From positions 62,001 to 126,000 of the forward strand of contig NZ_WQCG01000001.1 in assembly GCF_013032505.1 (NCBI RefSeq): a stretch of DNA of 64,000 nt, given 5' to 3'. Source of the stretch: Ruegeria atlantica. Lineage in GTDB: Bacteria; Pseudomonadota; Alphaproteobacteria; Rhodobacterales; Rhodobacteraceae. Each line of letters starts with the position of its first letter. Position 1 is the stretch's first letter. A program made the translations under genes and the position numbers. Positions 17,349 to 26,561 of this stretch are shown here, one piece after another. The notes beneath the pieces are model-generated. The model ran no database searches. It was not told the origin of the DNA and saw only the letters and a program-made list of their open reading frames with translations.

Positions 17349-18332
17349 TTGACCCTCCAACTCGCTGACAAAACCCTGAACCCGCCAGTGATGCTGGCCC
17401 CAATGGCCGGGATTACTGATCGACCGTTCCGTGATCTGGTGATGCGCTTCGGCGCGGGTATGGTCGTAAGCGAGATGGTTGCTAGTCAGGAAATGGTGCA
17501 AGCCAAACCGGGCGTGCGTGAACGGGCCGAGCTGTCTGCTGACGTGGAAAACACCGCCGTTCAACTGGCCGGACGCGAATCGCATTGGATGGCCGAAGCC
17601 GCGCGGCAGGTGGCCGATCGCGGGGCGCGTGTGATCGACATCAACATGGGTTGCCCGGCGAAGAAGGTGACCAATGGCTATTCCGGTTCAGCGCTGCTTA
17701 AAACGCCGGATCACGCGCTGACGCTGATCGAAGCGGTGGTCGCGGCAGTTGATATCCCGGTCACTTTGAAAACCCGTCTGGGCTGGGATGACAACCTGCT
17801 GAATGCGCCGGACGTGGCGCGCCGGGCGCAGGATGCGGGTATCCGAATGGTGACGATCCACGGGCGAACACGGTGCCAGTTCTACAAGGGCCACGCAAAC
17901 TGGCAAGCAATCCGGGCGGTGAAAGAGGCGGTGTCGATTCCCGTCATTGCCAACGGGGATATCGTGAATTCGAACGCAGCGCGCACGGCTTTGGACCAGT
18001 CAGGTGCCGATGGTGTCATGGTCGGGCGCGGAGCGCAGGGCAAGCCGTGGTTGCTGGCCCAGATCTGCCACGATTTGTATGGCGCGCCAGCGCCGGTCGT
18101 TCCTGCCAATGCAGACTTGATTGGCATGGTGCGCGGCCACTATGAGGCGATGCTGGCCTTTTACGGCACTGATCTGGGTCTGCGCGTGGCGCGCAAACAT
18201 TTGGGCTGGTACATGGATGAGGCCGGCACCCCGGCCACATTGCGCCGGGCGGTGTTAACTTCGCGGGATACAGCCGAGGTACTGCACCTGTTGAGGGATG
18301 CCCTGACTAGTGACGCGGAGGCGGCAGCATGA
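17349..18332 (+). CDS. dusB: tRNA-dihydrouridine synthase (NifR3)
   Basis: FMN enzyme reducing uridine to dihydrouridine in tRNA. Visible: PVMLAPMAGITDRPFR at the start of the barrel, the catalytic Cys in DINMGCPAKKVT, HGRTR and IANGDI strands, and GVMVGRGAQGKPWL. The TTG at 17349 has AAGGA nine bases upstream and gives 327 residues, normal for DusB; an upstream open frame to 17274 looks unconserved. This is the nifR3 gene that heads the ntrBC operon in Rhodobacter capsulatus, and here too it overlaps ntrB by four bases. Confidence 0.95.
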   Translation: MTLQLADKTLNPPVMLAPMAGITDRPFRDLVMRFGAGMVVSEMVASQEMVQAKPGVRERAELSADVENTAVQLAGRESHWMAEAARQVADRGARVIDINMGCPAKKVTNGYSGSALLKTPDHALTLIEAVVAAVDIPVTLKTRLGWDDNLLNAPDVARRAQDAGIRMVTIHGRTRCQFYKGHANWQAIRAVKEAVSIPVIANGDIVNSNAARTALDQSGADGVMVGRGAQGKPWLLAQICHDLYGAPAPVVPANADLIGMVRGHYEAMLAFYGTDLGLRVARKHLGWYMDEAGTPATLRRAVLTSRDTAEVLHLLRDALTSDAEAAA

Positions 18333-19393
18333 CCTCGGATCAGAGCATCTGGACCTCCCTTCCAGTTCCGGCCTTCATTATTGATGCAGATGACCGGATT
18401 GCGGATGTGAATTCCGCCGGAGAAGGGTTTCTGAACGCATCCCGCAATGCTGTCATCGGTCACCCGGTTTGGGACCAGATTGCTGTGGATGCCCCACTGG
18501 AAGAGGCGTTTTTGCGCGCGCGCCAACAGGGCACTCCGCTGTTCGTGAATGATGTGGATGTGGGATCGGGCAATCGGGCTCCGTTGCAGTGCGCTTTGCA
18601 AATTGCACCGCTGCTTGGGCATCCTGGTTCAATGATCATGACCATGTCCCCGCGTGAACTGGCTGGACGGATGACACGGGGCAACACCGTAAAGTCGGCT
18701 GCCCAATCCGCGATTGGCATGGCCGAGATGCTTGCGCATGAAATCAAGAACCCGCTGGCAGGGATTACCGGGGCCGCGCAGCTGCTTAGCATGAATATCA
18801 ATCAGGAAGATATTGAACTTACAGACCTTATCGTTGCCGAAAGCCGCCGTATTGTGAAGTTGTTAGAGCAGGTCGAACAGTTTGGCAACCTGACCCAGCC
18901 GGACTTTAAGCCGGTCAATATTCATGACGTTCTGGACCGCGCGCGGCGGTCAGCACTGTTGGGTTTTGGCGCGCATATGACGATTATCGAGGATTACGAC
19001 CCTTCGTTGCCGCTGGCCTATGGTGACCCGGATCAACTTTTGCAGGTGGTGCTGAACCTGCTCAAGAATGCATCCGAGGCGTCTCCCAAAGGTGGCACCA
19101 TTCGTCTGCGGACATACTTCGAACACTCGTTCCGCCTGCGTCGCAGCGACGGGTCGGGGCATTCCTTGCCGCTGCAGATCGAAATCATCGATGACGGCCC
19201 AGGACTACCGGACAAGATCCGCAGCGACATTTTCGATCCGTTCGTGTCGGGCAAGGAAAACGGCACCGGCCTTGGACTGGCGCTGGTCAGCAAAATCATC
19301 TCGGACCACGACGGCTGGATATTGGCCGAGTCGGTTCCCGGACACACCGTATTTCGACTGTCGCTCAGGCGCGCACCGCGCGACGAAACCTGA
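18329..19393 (+). CDS. ntrB: Nitrogen regulation sensor kinase NtrB
   Basis: Cytoplasmic histidine kinase that phosphorylates NtrC when nitrogen is scarce and is controlled by PII protein. Residues 1-115 form a PAS domain; the phospho-acceptor is His137 in LAHEIKNPLAGITGAA; the ATPase domain carries NLLKNASEAS (N box), DDGPGLPD and GTGLGLAL (G boxes). 354 residues, no membrane segments. It overlaps dusB by four bases and is followed by ntrC after 38 bp. Confidence 0.95.
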   Translation: MTSDQSIWTSLPVPAFIIDADDRIADVNSAGEGFLNASRNAVIGHPVWDQIAVDAPLEEAFLRARQQGTPLFVNDVDVGSGNRAPLQCALQIAPLLGHPGSMIMTMSPRELAGRMTRGNTVKSAAQSAIGMAEMLAHEIKNPLAGITGAAQLLSMNINQEDIELTDLIVAESRRIVKLLEQVEQFGNLTQPDFKPVNIHDVLDRARRSALLGFGAHMTIIEDYDPSLPLAYGDPDQLLQVVLNLLKNASEASPKGGTIRLRTYFEHSFRLRRSDGSGHSLPLQIEIIDDGPGLPDKIRSDIFDPFVSGKENGTGLGLALVSKIISDHDGWILAESVPGHTVFRLSLRRAPRDET

Positions 19394-19431
19394 GACGCAC
19401 AGCTGCGCAGAATAAGTAAGGAGAGCACCCG

Positions 19432-20799
19432 ATGGATGGCACAGTACTGGTCGCAGACGACGATCGCACAATCCGAACCGTACTGACTCAGGCGCTGACA
19501 CGGGCCGGGTGCAAGGTGCATGCGACATCCTCGCTGACAACTCTGATGCGCTGGGTCGGCGAGGGCAAAGGGGATGTCGTTATTTCGGACGTAGTCATGC
19601 CGGATGGTAACGGGCTCGAGATGCTGCCCAAGATCGCGCAGGACCGTCCGGGGCTTCCGGTCATTGTGATCTCGGCGCAGAACACGATTATGACGGCGAT
19701 TCAGGCGGCCGAGGCAGATGCGTATGACTATCTGCCGAAGCCCTTTGATTTGCCTGATTTGATGAAGCGGACTGCACGTGCGCTGGAGCAAAAGCAGCGC
19801 ATTCAGGCGGATGCGATCGTACCTGTTGATGAACGCCCTGAAGAATTGCCGCTAGTCGGGCGCACTCCGGGCATGCAGGCACTGTATCGCCTTGTGGCGC
19901 GGGTGATGAACACCGATCTGTCGGTGATGATTTCTGGTGAAAGTGGGACCGGTAAGTCATTAATTTCACGGGCTATTCACGATTTTTCGGATCGTCGAAC
20001 GTTGCCCTTTGTCACTGCAACCGCCGGTGACTTGCGTGATCTTGAAGGACCTGCGCGCATAATGGCCCGGGTGCGCGGTGGCACTCTGCTGATTGATGAG
20101 ATTGCCGATATCGAGGATGAGGTTCAGGCGCGCATTGTCCGAATGATGGACACACCCGGTGACCATCTTCCGCGGTTCATGGCGACCAGCCAGTCGAACC
20201 TGACCGAAGCAATGGAAAGTGGGCGCGTGCGTCAGGATCTTTACTATCGGCTGTGCGGGGCGACAATTCATGTGCCAGCGCTGCGCGAGCGCGTCGACGA
20301 TATAACACTATTGGCCGATCACTTTCTTGCGCGCGAAGAGCGGGAACATGGCACAAAGCGCTGGCTCAGCGCAGAAGCAGTGGAAATGGTGCGGCGGTAT
20401 TCCTGGCCCGGCAACGTTCGACAGTTGGAAAACGCGATCCGGCGTCTGAGCCTGACCAGCAGAGCCGAAGAAATCTCGAAATCCGAGGTTGAGATGGTTC
20501 TTGGCAGCCAACCCGAAGCGGAACCGATTCTGGGCGACGGAGAAAGGGAAAAATTATCGGCCTCTGTGGCTCGTCATTTGCGCCGCTACTTCGATCTGCA
20601 CGGCAATTTATTGCCGCCTCCCGGCCTATATCAACGTATCTTGCGCGAAGTTGAGGCCCCCTTGATCGAACAGGCGTTGGACGCAACTGGCGGAAATCAG
20701 GCGAAATGTGCGGATTTGTTGGGGATCAACAGGAATACGCTGCGCAAAAAAATCACTGATCTCGATATTCAGGTGACACGCAGACGCAAACTGATGTAA
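19432..20799 (+). CDS. ntrC: Nitrogen regulator NtrC, Rhodobacter type without GAFTGA
   Basis: Response regulator of nitrogen-controlled genes. Receiver domain 1-120 with the phospho-acceptor Asp53 (VVISDVVMP); AAA+ domain with Walker A GESGTGKS and Walker B LLIDEI; C-terminal Fis-type helix-turn-helix ([17 protein letters not shown]). From PFV to the GG before Walker B there are 26 residues, where E. coli NtrC has about 44: the segment carrying the sigma-54-contacting GAFTGA loop is missing. This is known for Rhodobacter capsulatus NtrC, which activates sigma-70 polymerase instead. 455 residues. GGAG lies just upstream of the ATG. Confidence 0.95.
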   Translation: MDGTVLVADDDRTIRTVLTQALTRAGCKVHATSSLTTLMRWVGEGKGDVVISDVVMPDGNGLEMLPKIAQDRPGLPVIVISAQNTIMTAIQAAEADAYDYLPKPFDLPDLMKRTARALEQKQRIQADAIVPVDERPEELPLVGRTPGMQALYRLVARVMNTDLSVMISGESGTGKSLISRAIHDFSDRRTLPFVTATAGDLRDLEGPARIMARVRGGTLLIDEIADIEDEVQARIVRMMDTPGDHLPRFMATSQSNLTEAMESGRVRQDLYYRLCGATIHVPALRERVDDITLLADHFLAREEREHGTKRWLSAEAVEMVRRYSWPGNVRQLENAIRRLSLTSRAEEISKSEVEMVLGSQPEAEPILGDGEREKLSASVARHLRRYFDLHGNLLPPPGLYQRILREVEAPLIEQALDATGGNQAKCADLLGINRNTLRKKITDLDIQVTRRRKLM

Positions 20800-20803
20800 T
20801 ATC

Positions 20804-20877
20804 GCCACACAAAGCGTGGCATCCGGGTACAGGCCCGGCAAGGACCACGAGATATGGCGGTAAGCCGCGAAAGCGGC
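20804..20877 (+). other. Three consecutive hairpins between ntrC and ntrY
   Basis: Within the 99-base gap: a 5-bp stem at 20804-20820, a 5-bp stem at 20823-20838, and a GCCGC stem closed by a GAAA tetraloop at 20864-20877. None is followed by a T run, so transcription should continue. They could be mRNA processing or stability elements. Confidence 0.45.
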
Positions 20878-20898
20878 ACATCAGGATGAGGGCAGACG

Positions 20899-23187
20899 GT
20901 GGCAACCCGAGCACAGAGCGGGCTGATCCTATCGATTGATCGGTGGCGGAAATCCCGAAAACTGCGCAATTTTAGCACCTTGGGGCTAGTCCTTTTGGGG
21001 CCGCTTTTGGCGTTGGCTACCTATCTGGTCATCGGCCCGTTCGATTTGGGGTCCGCGGCGCCGACACTACGGCTGATTCTGCTGGCCGATCTGGTTTATG
21101 TGCTGGTCGTCGCAGCGCTGGTGTTGGGGCAGGTATTCAGTCTGATCGCTGCGCGCCGGGCAAAATCTGCTGGTTCTCGTCTGCACTTGCGGCTGATTGG
21201 TGCGTTCACCTTGCTGGCCCTTGTGCCGACGGTGACCGTCGCGATCTTTGCCGGCCTGACGGTGAATATCGGGCTTGAGGGCTGGTTCTCGGACCGGGTC
21301 CGTCAAGTTGTCGGATCATCCCTGTCGGCCGCAGAAGCCTATGAGCTTGAGCATCGCAGCGGTCTGACGCAGGACGCAGTCGTTCTTTCCCGCTTCCTCG
21401 ACAATGCGCGCACGGTGGATTTCTACATCTCGGACGCCGAATTGCGCGAGGTTTTGGCTCAGGGTCAATCGCAGATTCAGAGAGGCCTGCGCGAGGCCTA
21501 TGTCATTGATGGCAGTGGCGAAATCAAATCCCGCGGCGACCGGTCCTATCTGTTCAACTATGAGCCGCCGACGCCTGAGCAGATGGTCGAGGCCACCGAC
21601 AATGGCCTGATGATCATCGCCGATTGGCAAAACAATGAATTCCGCGCGCTAGTGCCGTTGCAGGCTTATCTGGACCGTTACCTGTATGTTAGCCGCGAAG
21701 TAGATGGCGAACTGTTGAAACTGCTGGATGACACCAAGGAAACGGTTCAATTCTACCAACAGCTTGAAAGCGAAAGGGGGCGGGTTCTTTTCGAGTTCGG
21801 GCTTTTGTACCTGGGCTTTGCGGTCATCCTGATCCTTGCCGCAATGTCGTTGGGCATGTGGTTCGCCGAACGGCTGTCGCGCCCGGTTGGCCGTTTAACC
21901 ACCGCTGCGCAAAGAGTCGGAGCCGGGGACCTCAGCGTTCAGGTCATCGAAGAAGCCAGCGATGACGAGATCGCAATGTTAGGCCGTTATTTCAATCAGA
22001 TGACGCGACAACTTAAAGGGCAGCGTGACACGTTGCTGGAAAACACACGACAGATCGAGCGCCGCCGCCGCCTGTTCGATTCCGTGCTCAGTTCGGTGAC
22101 TTCAGGCGTGGTTGGCGTCGACTCGGATGGATGTGTCACCTTTGTGAACCGCTCGGCAGAACGTCTTTTGGATTGGTCTCGCGGCGAGGAACACTTGGCC
22201 ATCGGCATCGCAGTTCCCGAATTTCTTCCCCTATTCGAAAGTCTGAAAGACAGCGGTCAGGAAGCTGTGCAGGGCGAGATCAAGGTCACGCGAAAGGGAA
22301 GACTGGAAAACCTGCTGGTTCGGATGGCGATCCGGCGCGGCGAAGATGGCGGTTTGGAAGGGTACGTGGTAGCCTTCGATGACGTGACAGATCTGGTCAG
22401 CGCGCAGCGTATGGCGGCTTGGGGTGATGTGGCCCGCCGAATTGCGCATGAGATAAAGAATCCTTTGACGCCCATCCAACTCAGTGCAGAGCGGATCAAG
22501 CGCAAGTTCTCTCGTAAACTGGACGAAGAAGATTGCGACAGCCTAGTTTCAATGACCGATGTGATTGTGCGGCAGACCAACGATTTGCGGCGTATCGTGG
22601 ATGAATTCTCGAAGTTTGCGCGGATGCCAGAGCCGGATCGGCGTGAGGAAGATATCGTTGGCTTGGTCCGAGAAGCCGTTTTATTGCAGCAGGCCGGACA
22701 GCCAGATGTGCAGATTGACGCGACCCTGCCAGAGCAGCCTATCCTGGCCGATGTGGACGCGACTATGTTGAATCAAGCGTTGACGAACTTGATAAAGAAC
22801 GCGGGAGAAGCAATTGAAACGTTGAAGAAAAAAGGCCCGCCGGAAACCCTGAAACCCCAGATTAAGGTGGGCATTTCCAACGATGACGCGGGTACGGTCA
22901 TTACAATTGCGGACAATGGCATAGGGCTGCCCGAAGATCGGGCACGGTTGTTTGAACCTTATGTCACCACGCGCGACGAGGGTACGGGTTTGGGCCTGCC
23001 TATCGTCAAGAAAATAATAGAAGAACACGGCGGAGCGCTGACTCTTGAGGATGCGCCCGTATTTGACGGACAGGACCATTTCGGTGCGATGGCCATGATC
23101 CGTTTGCCGGGGGGCAAATTTTCCCAAACTGCAGCGCCACAAAAGCAGGCAATTCATACTAACAAACTGAAAGCAGGCCAAAGATGA
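20899..23187 (+). CDS. ntrY: Nitrogen-related membrane sensor kinase NtrY
   Basis: Membrane histidine kinase partnered with NtrX. Membrane segments at about residues 30-50, 58-80, 98-120 and 290-312 enclose a periplasmic sensing region. Then come HAMP (LSRPVGRLTTAAQRVGAGD), a PAS domain, the phospho-acceptor His in ARRIAHEIKNPLTPIQL, and an ATPase domain with NLIKNAGEAI and GTGLGLP. 762 residues. The start is GTG with an AGGG ribosome-binding site. Its stop overlaps the ntrX ATG by four bases. Confidence 0.95.
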   Translation: MATRAQSGLILSIDRWRKSRKLRNFSTLGLVLLGPLLALATYLVIGPFDLGSAAPTLRLILLADLVYVLVVAALVLGQVFSLIAARRAKSAGSRLHLRLIGAFTLLALVPTVTVAIFAGLTVNIGLEGWFSDRVRQVVGSSLSAAEAYELEHRSGLTQDAVVLSRFLDNARTVDFYISDAELREVLAQGQSQIQRGLREAYVIDGSGEIKSRGDRSYLFNYEPPTPEQMVEATDNGLMIIADWQNNEFRALVPLQAYLDRYLYVSREVDGELLKLLDDTKETVQFYQQLESERGRVLFEFGLLYLGFAVILILAAMSLGMWFAERLSRPVGRLTTAAQRVGAGDLSVQVIEEASDDEIAMLGRYFNQMTRQLKGQRDTLLENTRQIERRRRLFDSVLSSVTSGVVGVDSDGCVTFVNRSAERLLDWSRGEEHLAIGIAVPEFLPLFESLKDSGQEAVQGEIKVTRKGRLENLLVRMAIRRGEDGGLEGYVVAFDDVTDLVSAQRMAAWGDVARRIAHEIKNPLTPIQLSAERIKRKFSRKLDEEDCDSLVSMTDVIVRQTNDLRRIVDEFSKFARMPEPDRREEDIVGLVREAVLLQQAGQPDVQIDATLPEQPILADVDATMLNQALTNLIKNAGEAIETLKKKGPPETLKPQIKVGISNDDAGTVITIADNGIGLPEDRARLFEPYVTTRDEGTGLGLPIVKKIIEEHGGALTLEDAPVFDGQDHFGAMAMIRLPGGKFSQTAAPQKQAIHTNKLKAGQR

Positions 23188-24593
23188 GCGACATTCTGAT
23201 CGTAGATGACGAACGCGATATTCGCGAGCTGGTGTCCGACATTCTGGAGGACGAAGGCTATTCAACCCGACTGGCGGCAAACTCTGACGAGTGTATGTCG
23301 TCGATCAATTCCGAACCGCCGGGTCTTTTGATCCTTGATATCTGGCTGAAGGATAGCCGGATGGACGGGATTGATATCCTGAAAGCGGTCAAACGGGACA
23401 ATCCCGATGTGCCGGTGGTGATCATTTCTGGCCACGGCAACATTGAGATTGCCGTGGCGGCTATTAAGCAGGGCGCTTATGACTTTATTGAAAAGCCGTT
23501 TAACATCGACCAGTTGATGGTGGTGATACGCCGCGCCATGGAAACCTCGCGCTTGCGTCGCGAGAACGCCTCGCTCAAGCGTCGCGAGGTCACCAACTCG
23601 GATATGATCGGCAAATCCGCATCGTTTCGGGCAATGCAAAGCCAGCTGGACAAGGTCACCAAGTCAAATGGCCGCGTGATGCTGAGCGGCCCGGCCGGAT
23701 CGGGTAAAGAAATTGCCGCGCGGTATATTCACGCCCATTCAAATCGCGCCAATGCGCCATTCGTCACCGTCAACTGCGCCGGGATCGAACCCGAGCGCGT
23801 CGAGGAAGTGTTGTTTGGACGCGAGTCATCCGAACGCGGAATCGAATCCGGTTTGCTGGAAGAAGCCCATGGTGGCGTGATCTATTTTGACGAAGTGGCA
23901 GACATGCCTTTGGGGACGCAGTCCAAGATTCTGCGGGTTCTGGTCGACCAGCAATTTCAAAGGGTAGGTGGGTCTGACAAGGTCCGTGTGGATCTTAGGG
24001 TCATATCGTCGACAAACCGCGATCTGGAGGCCGAGATTGAAGCCGACCGGTTCCGCGAAGAGCTGTATCATCGACTGAACGTTGTTCCGATCGCGGTGCC
24101 TTCGATGGAGGATCGGCGCGAGGATATTCCGGTTCTGGCACAGCATTTTATCGAAATGTGCAACGAATCCCAAGGCTTGCCAATTCGGGAGATTTCGGAA
24201 GAGGCTGTGGCGTTGTTGCAGACTATGACCTGGCCCGGCAATGTGCGTCAGTTGAAGAACCTGATCGAGCGCGTCTTGATCCTGGGGGACGGAACAGGTC
24301 CGATCGAAGCGCGTGAATTGCCGACCGAAGAAGAAAAAACCGACGACTCGGGCCGCGTGGTTTTGTCAGGTGCACTTGCAACGCTGCCGCTGCGCGAAGC
24401 GCGTGAGGCATTCGAGCGTGAGTACCTGCTGACCCAGATAAACCGCTTTGGCGGCAATATCAGCCGGACCGCCAGCTTTGTGGGCATGGAACGCAGTGCG
24501 CTGCATCGCAAGCTGAAATCGCTTGGTGTTGTGACCTCGAACAAGTCCGGGGCGCGGGTGGCACAAATCGACGAACCAGAACCGGCGGAGTGA
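23184..24593 (+). CDS. ntrX: Response regulator NtrX with degenerate GAFTGA region
   Basis: NtrC-family regulator paired with NtrY. Receiver domain with phospho-acceptor Asp52 (LLILDIWLK); AAA+ domain with Walker A GPAGSGKE and Walker B VIYFDEVADM; C-terminal helix-turn-helix SRTASFVGMERSALHRK. Where GAFTGA should follow LFG, the sequence reads RESSERGIESG, so the sigma-54 contact loop is absent even though the segment length is nearly normal. 469 residues. Alphaproteobacterial NtrX proteins lacking this loop are known and are thought to act with sigma-70 polymerase. Confidence 0.95.
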   Translation: MSDILIVDDERDIRELVSDILEDEGYSTRLAANSDECMSSINSEPPGLLILDIWLKDSRMDGIDILKAVKRDNPDVPVVIISGHGNIEIAVAAIKQGAYDFIEKPFNIDQLMVVIRRAMETSRLRRENASLKRREVTNSDMIGKSASFRAMQSQLDKVTKSNGRVMLSGPAGSGKEIAARYIHAHSNRANAPFVTVNCAGIEPERVEEVLFGRESSERGIESGLLEEAHGGVIYFDEVADMPLGTQSKILRVLVDQQFQRVGGSDKVRVDLRVISSTNRDLEAEIEADRFREELYHRLNVVPIAVPSMEDRREDIPVLAQHFIEMCNESQGLPIREISEEAVALLQTMTWPGNVRQLKNLIERVLILGDGTGPIEARELPTEEEKTDDSGRVVLSGALATLPLREAREAFEREYLLTQINRFGGNISRTASFVGMERSALHRKLKSLGVVTSNKSGARVAQIDEPEPAE

Positions 24594-24601
24594 TCCGCCG
24601 G
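24582..24601. terminator. Stem-loop at the ntrX stop codon
   Basis: A perfect 8-bp stem (24582-24589 with 24594-24601) with GTGA in the loop; the loop contains the ntrX stop codon. It is followed by only CTTT, so termination would be weak. It also sits five bases from the stop of the convergent lipoprotein gene. Confidence 0.4.
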
Positions 24602-24605
24602 GGCT

Positions 24606-25088
24606 TTACCCTGCCTGACCTGGGTTGATGATCTGAAACGAGCCGTCGTCGAATTTCACATAGCAGGATTGGGTTCCCAGCGGCGGCAGTTTCGTAGTGC
24701 GGGCTTGGGGAACCTGTGACTTTACGCTTTGCTTGCAGGGCGGCAGGCTGACCGGGCGATAGCCCTTTTTCGCCATGCACTGTGCCTCGACCTGATTGCG
24801 CAGACCCTCGTTGACATCGACTGTGTAAACCTGCCCGGGTTGCCACCAACCGGGCGAGCGATAGCAATGTCCCCGGCCATCGCAATAGGTGCGCCCCGGC
24901 CAATATGTGGGCGGGCTTTGGCGCACTTGATTGGCGACGGGAACCTGATTTACGGCCTGAACCTGACATTGCGTGGTCTCGGACTGCGCGCGCGATACGC
25001 TTTCCCCCTCGCGATAGTATAACGATAACGGGCCGCTGCATGCGGACAAGACAGTCAGTGGAAGAAGCAGGTGAAGTACTGATTTCAT
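24606..25088 (-). CDS. Hypothetical lipoprotein, reversed within the ntr-trk block
   Basis: A 160-residue protein with a lipoprotein signal: MKSVLHLLLPLTVLSAC ends in the lipobox L-S-A-C at Cys17. The mature part is rich in Gln, Pro and Cys, with a YWPGRTYCDGRGHCYRSPGW segment and further cysteines near residues 104, 118 and 142 that could form disulphides in the periplasm. I do not recognise a family. It is on the strand opposite to the surrounding ntrX and trkA genes and so interrupts the usual ntrX-trkA succession. Confidence 0.8.
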   Translation of the reverse strand: MKSVLHLLLPLTVLSACSGPLSLYYREGESVSRAQSETTQCQVQAVNQVPVANQVRQSPPTYWPGRTYCDGRGHCYRSPGWWQPGQVYTVDVNEGLRNQVEAQCMAKKGYRPVSLPPCKQSVKSQVPQARTTKLPPLGTQSCYVKFDDGSFQIINPGQAG

Positions 25089-25184
25089 AGGGTTATCTTG
25101 CCCCAGCTTTGTCTAAATGACAATTCAATTGACCGCTATGGGGGCATCTGTCATTCAAGGATTTCAGGCAGAAGGGCCAGAAAC

Positions 25185-26561
25185 ATGAAGGTCATCATAT
25201 GCGGTGCCGGTCAGGTCGGCTGGCAGATCGCACGGCACTTGTCGGGCGAACTGAATGACGTAACGGTGGTGGACAACAATCCCGATCTGGTGCGCCGGGC
25301 AACGGAAACGTTGGATGTTCAGGGGATTGCTGGGTTCGCAAGCTATCCTGACGTGCTTGAGCGTGCAGGCGCGCGTGACGCAGATATGATCATCGCAGCA
25401 ACCCATTCGGACGAGGTGAACATGGTCACCTGTCAGATGGCACACTCGATCTTTTCCATCCAACGCAAGATCGCGCGTCTACGTGCGAAATCCTATCTGC
25501 AAGCGATCCACTCGGACCTGTTTCGCCGCGACCACCTGCCAATTGACGTGGTGATCAGCCCCGAGCGTGAAGTCGCAGCCGCCGCCATGCGCCGCCTGTC
25601 GGCACCGTCGGCTTTTGATACCGAAATGTTCATGGACGGGCAGGCGCAGTTGTTGGGTATTCGCATCGACGAAGACTGTCCCATCGTAAACACCCCGTTG
25701 CGCCAACTCACGGACCTGTTTTCCACGCTCAGCTCAATCGTCGTCGGTGTTCGGCGGGATGGAACGCTGTTTGCGCCCGAATCCGAAGATCAGCTGTTTG
25801 TCGGCGACGAATGCTATGTCTTTACCAATGTCAAAGACGTGGACCGCACGATGGAGGTTTTCGGCAAGACCCACAAAAAGCAGGACCGCGTGGTAATTGT
25901 GGGCGGCGGAAATGTCGGTCTGGAAGTTGCCCGAACGCTGGAAGAACGTGAAAGCCGTGTGCGTGCCAAGGTGATCGAGCGTGATCGCCAAAGCGCTGAA
26001 ATAGCAGCCGAAACGCTGGAACGGACGATTGTCCTGAATGGCGACGGGCTTGATGCCGCATTGCTGCGCGAGGCCGGGATCGAACGCGCGGACGCGATGT
26101 TGGCGGTGACGGATGACGACCGTGCCAACATGCTGGCGGCTGTCCGAGCCAAGGCTGAAGGATGCGCTTTGGCGATTGCGCTGATCAACGATCCCAGCAT
26201 GGTAGCCCTGATGGGACCGCTGGGGATCGACGCTTATATCAACCCGCGTGCGACCACAGTCAGCTCGATCCTGCGCCATATTCGTCACGGGCGGGTGCGG
26301 CAGGTTTATTCCATCGGTGATGCCGAGGCCGAAGTGATCGAGGCCGAGGTGCTGTCGACCTCGCCAATGGCGGGGCAAAAGCTGCGAGACATTGATTTTC
26401 CCGAAGGTGTTTTGGTCGGCGCTGTCCGAAAGGGTGATGAGCTTTTACGTCCGACCGGCAGCTTGCGGATTGATGAAAAGGATGTGGTGGCGATCTTTGC
26501 CATGGCCAAAGACGTGCCCGAGGTCGAACGCCTGATGCAGGTTTCAATCGATTTCTTCTGA
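25185..26561 (+). CDS. trkA: Trk potassium transporter peripheral subunit TrkA
   Basis: Cytoplasmic NAD-binding regulator of the TrkH potassium channel. Two RCK units are visible: the first begins VIICGAGQVGWQIA at residue 3 and the second VIVGGGNVGLEVA near residue 235, each followed by a TrkA-C domain. 458 residues from the ATG at 25185, which has AAGGG upstream; the open frame to 25098 would add 29 unconserved residues. Its stop codon shares a base with the trkH start. Confidence 0.96.
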   Translation: MKVIICGAGQVGWQIARHLSGELNDVTVVDNNPDLVRRATETLDVQGIAGFASYPDVLERAGARDADMIIAATHSDEVNMVTCQMAHSIFSIQRKIARLRAKSYLQAIHSDLFRRDHLPIDVVISPEREVAAAAMRRLSAPSAFDTEMFMDGQAQLLGIRIDEDCPIVNTPLRQLTDLFSTLSSIVVGVRRDGTLFAPESEDQLFVGDECYVFTNVKDVDRTMEVFGKTHKKQDRVVIVGGGNVGLEVARTLEERESRVRAKVIERDRQSAEIAAETLERTIVLNGDGLDAALLREAGIERADAMLAVTDDDRANMLAAVRAKAEGCALAIALINDPSMVALMGPLGIDAYINPRATTVSSILRHIRHGRVRQVYSIGDAEAEVIEAEVLSTSPMAGQKLRDIDFPEGVLVGAVRKGDELLRPTGSLRIDEKDVVAIFAMAKDVPEVERLMQVSIDFF

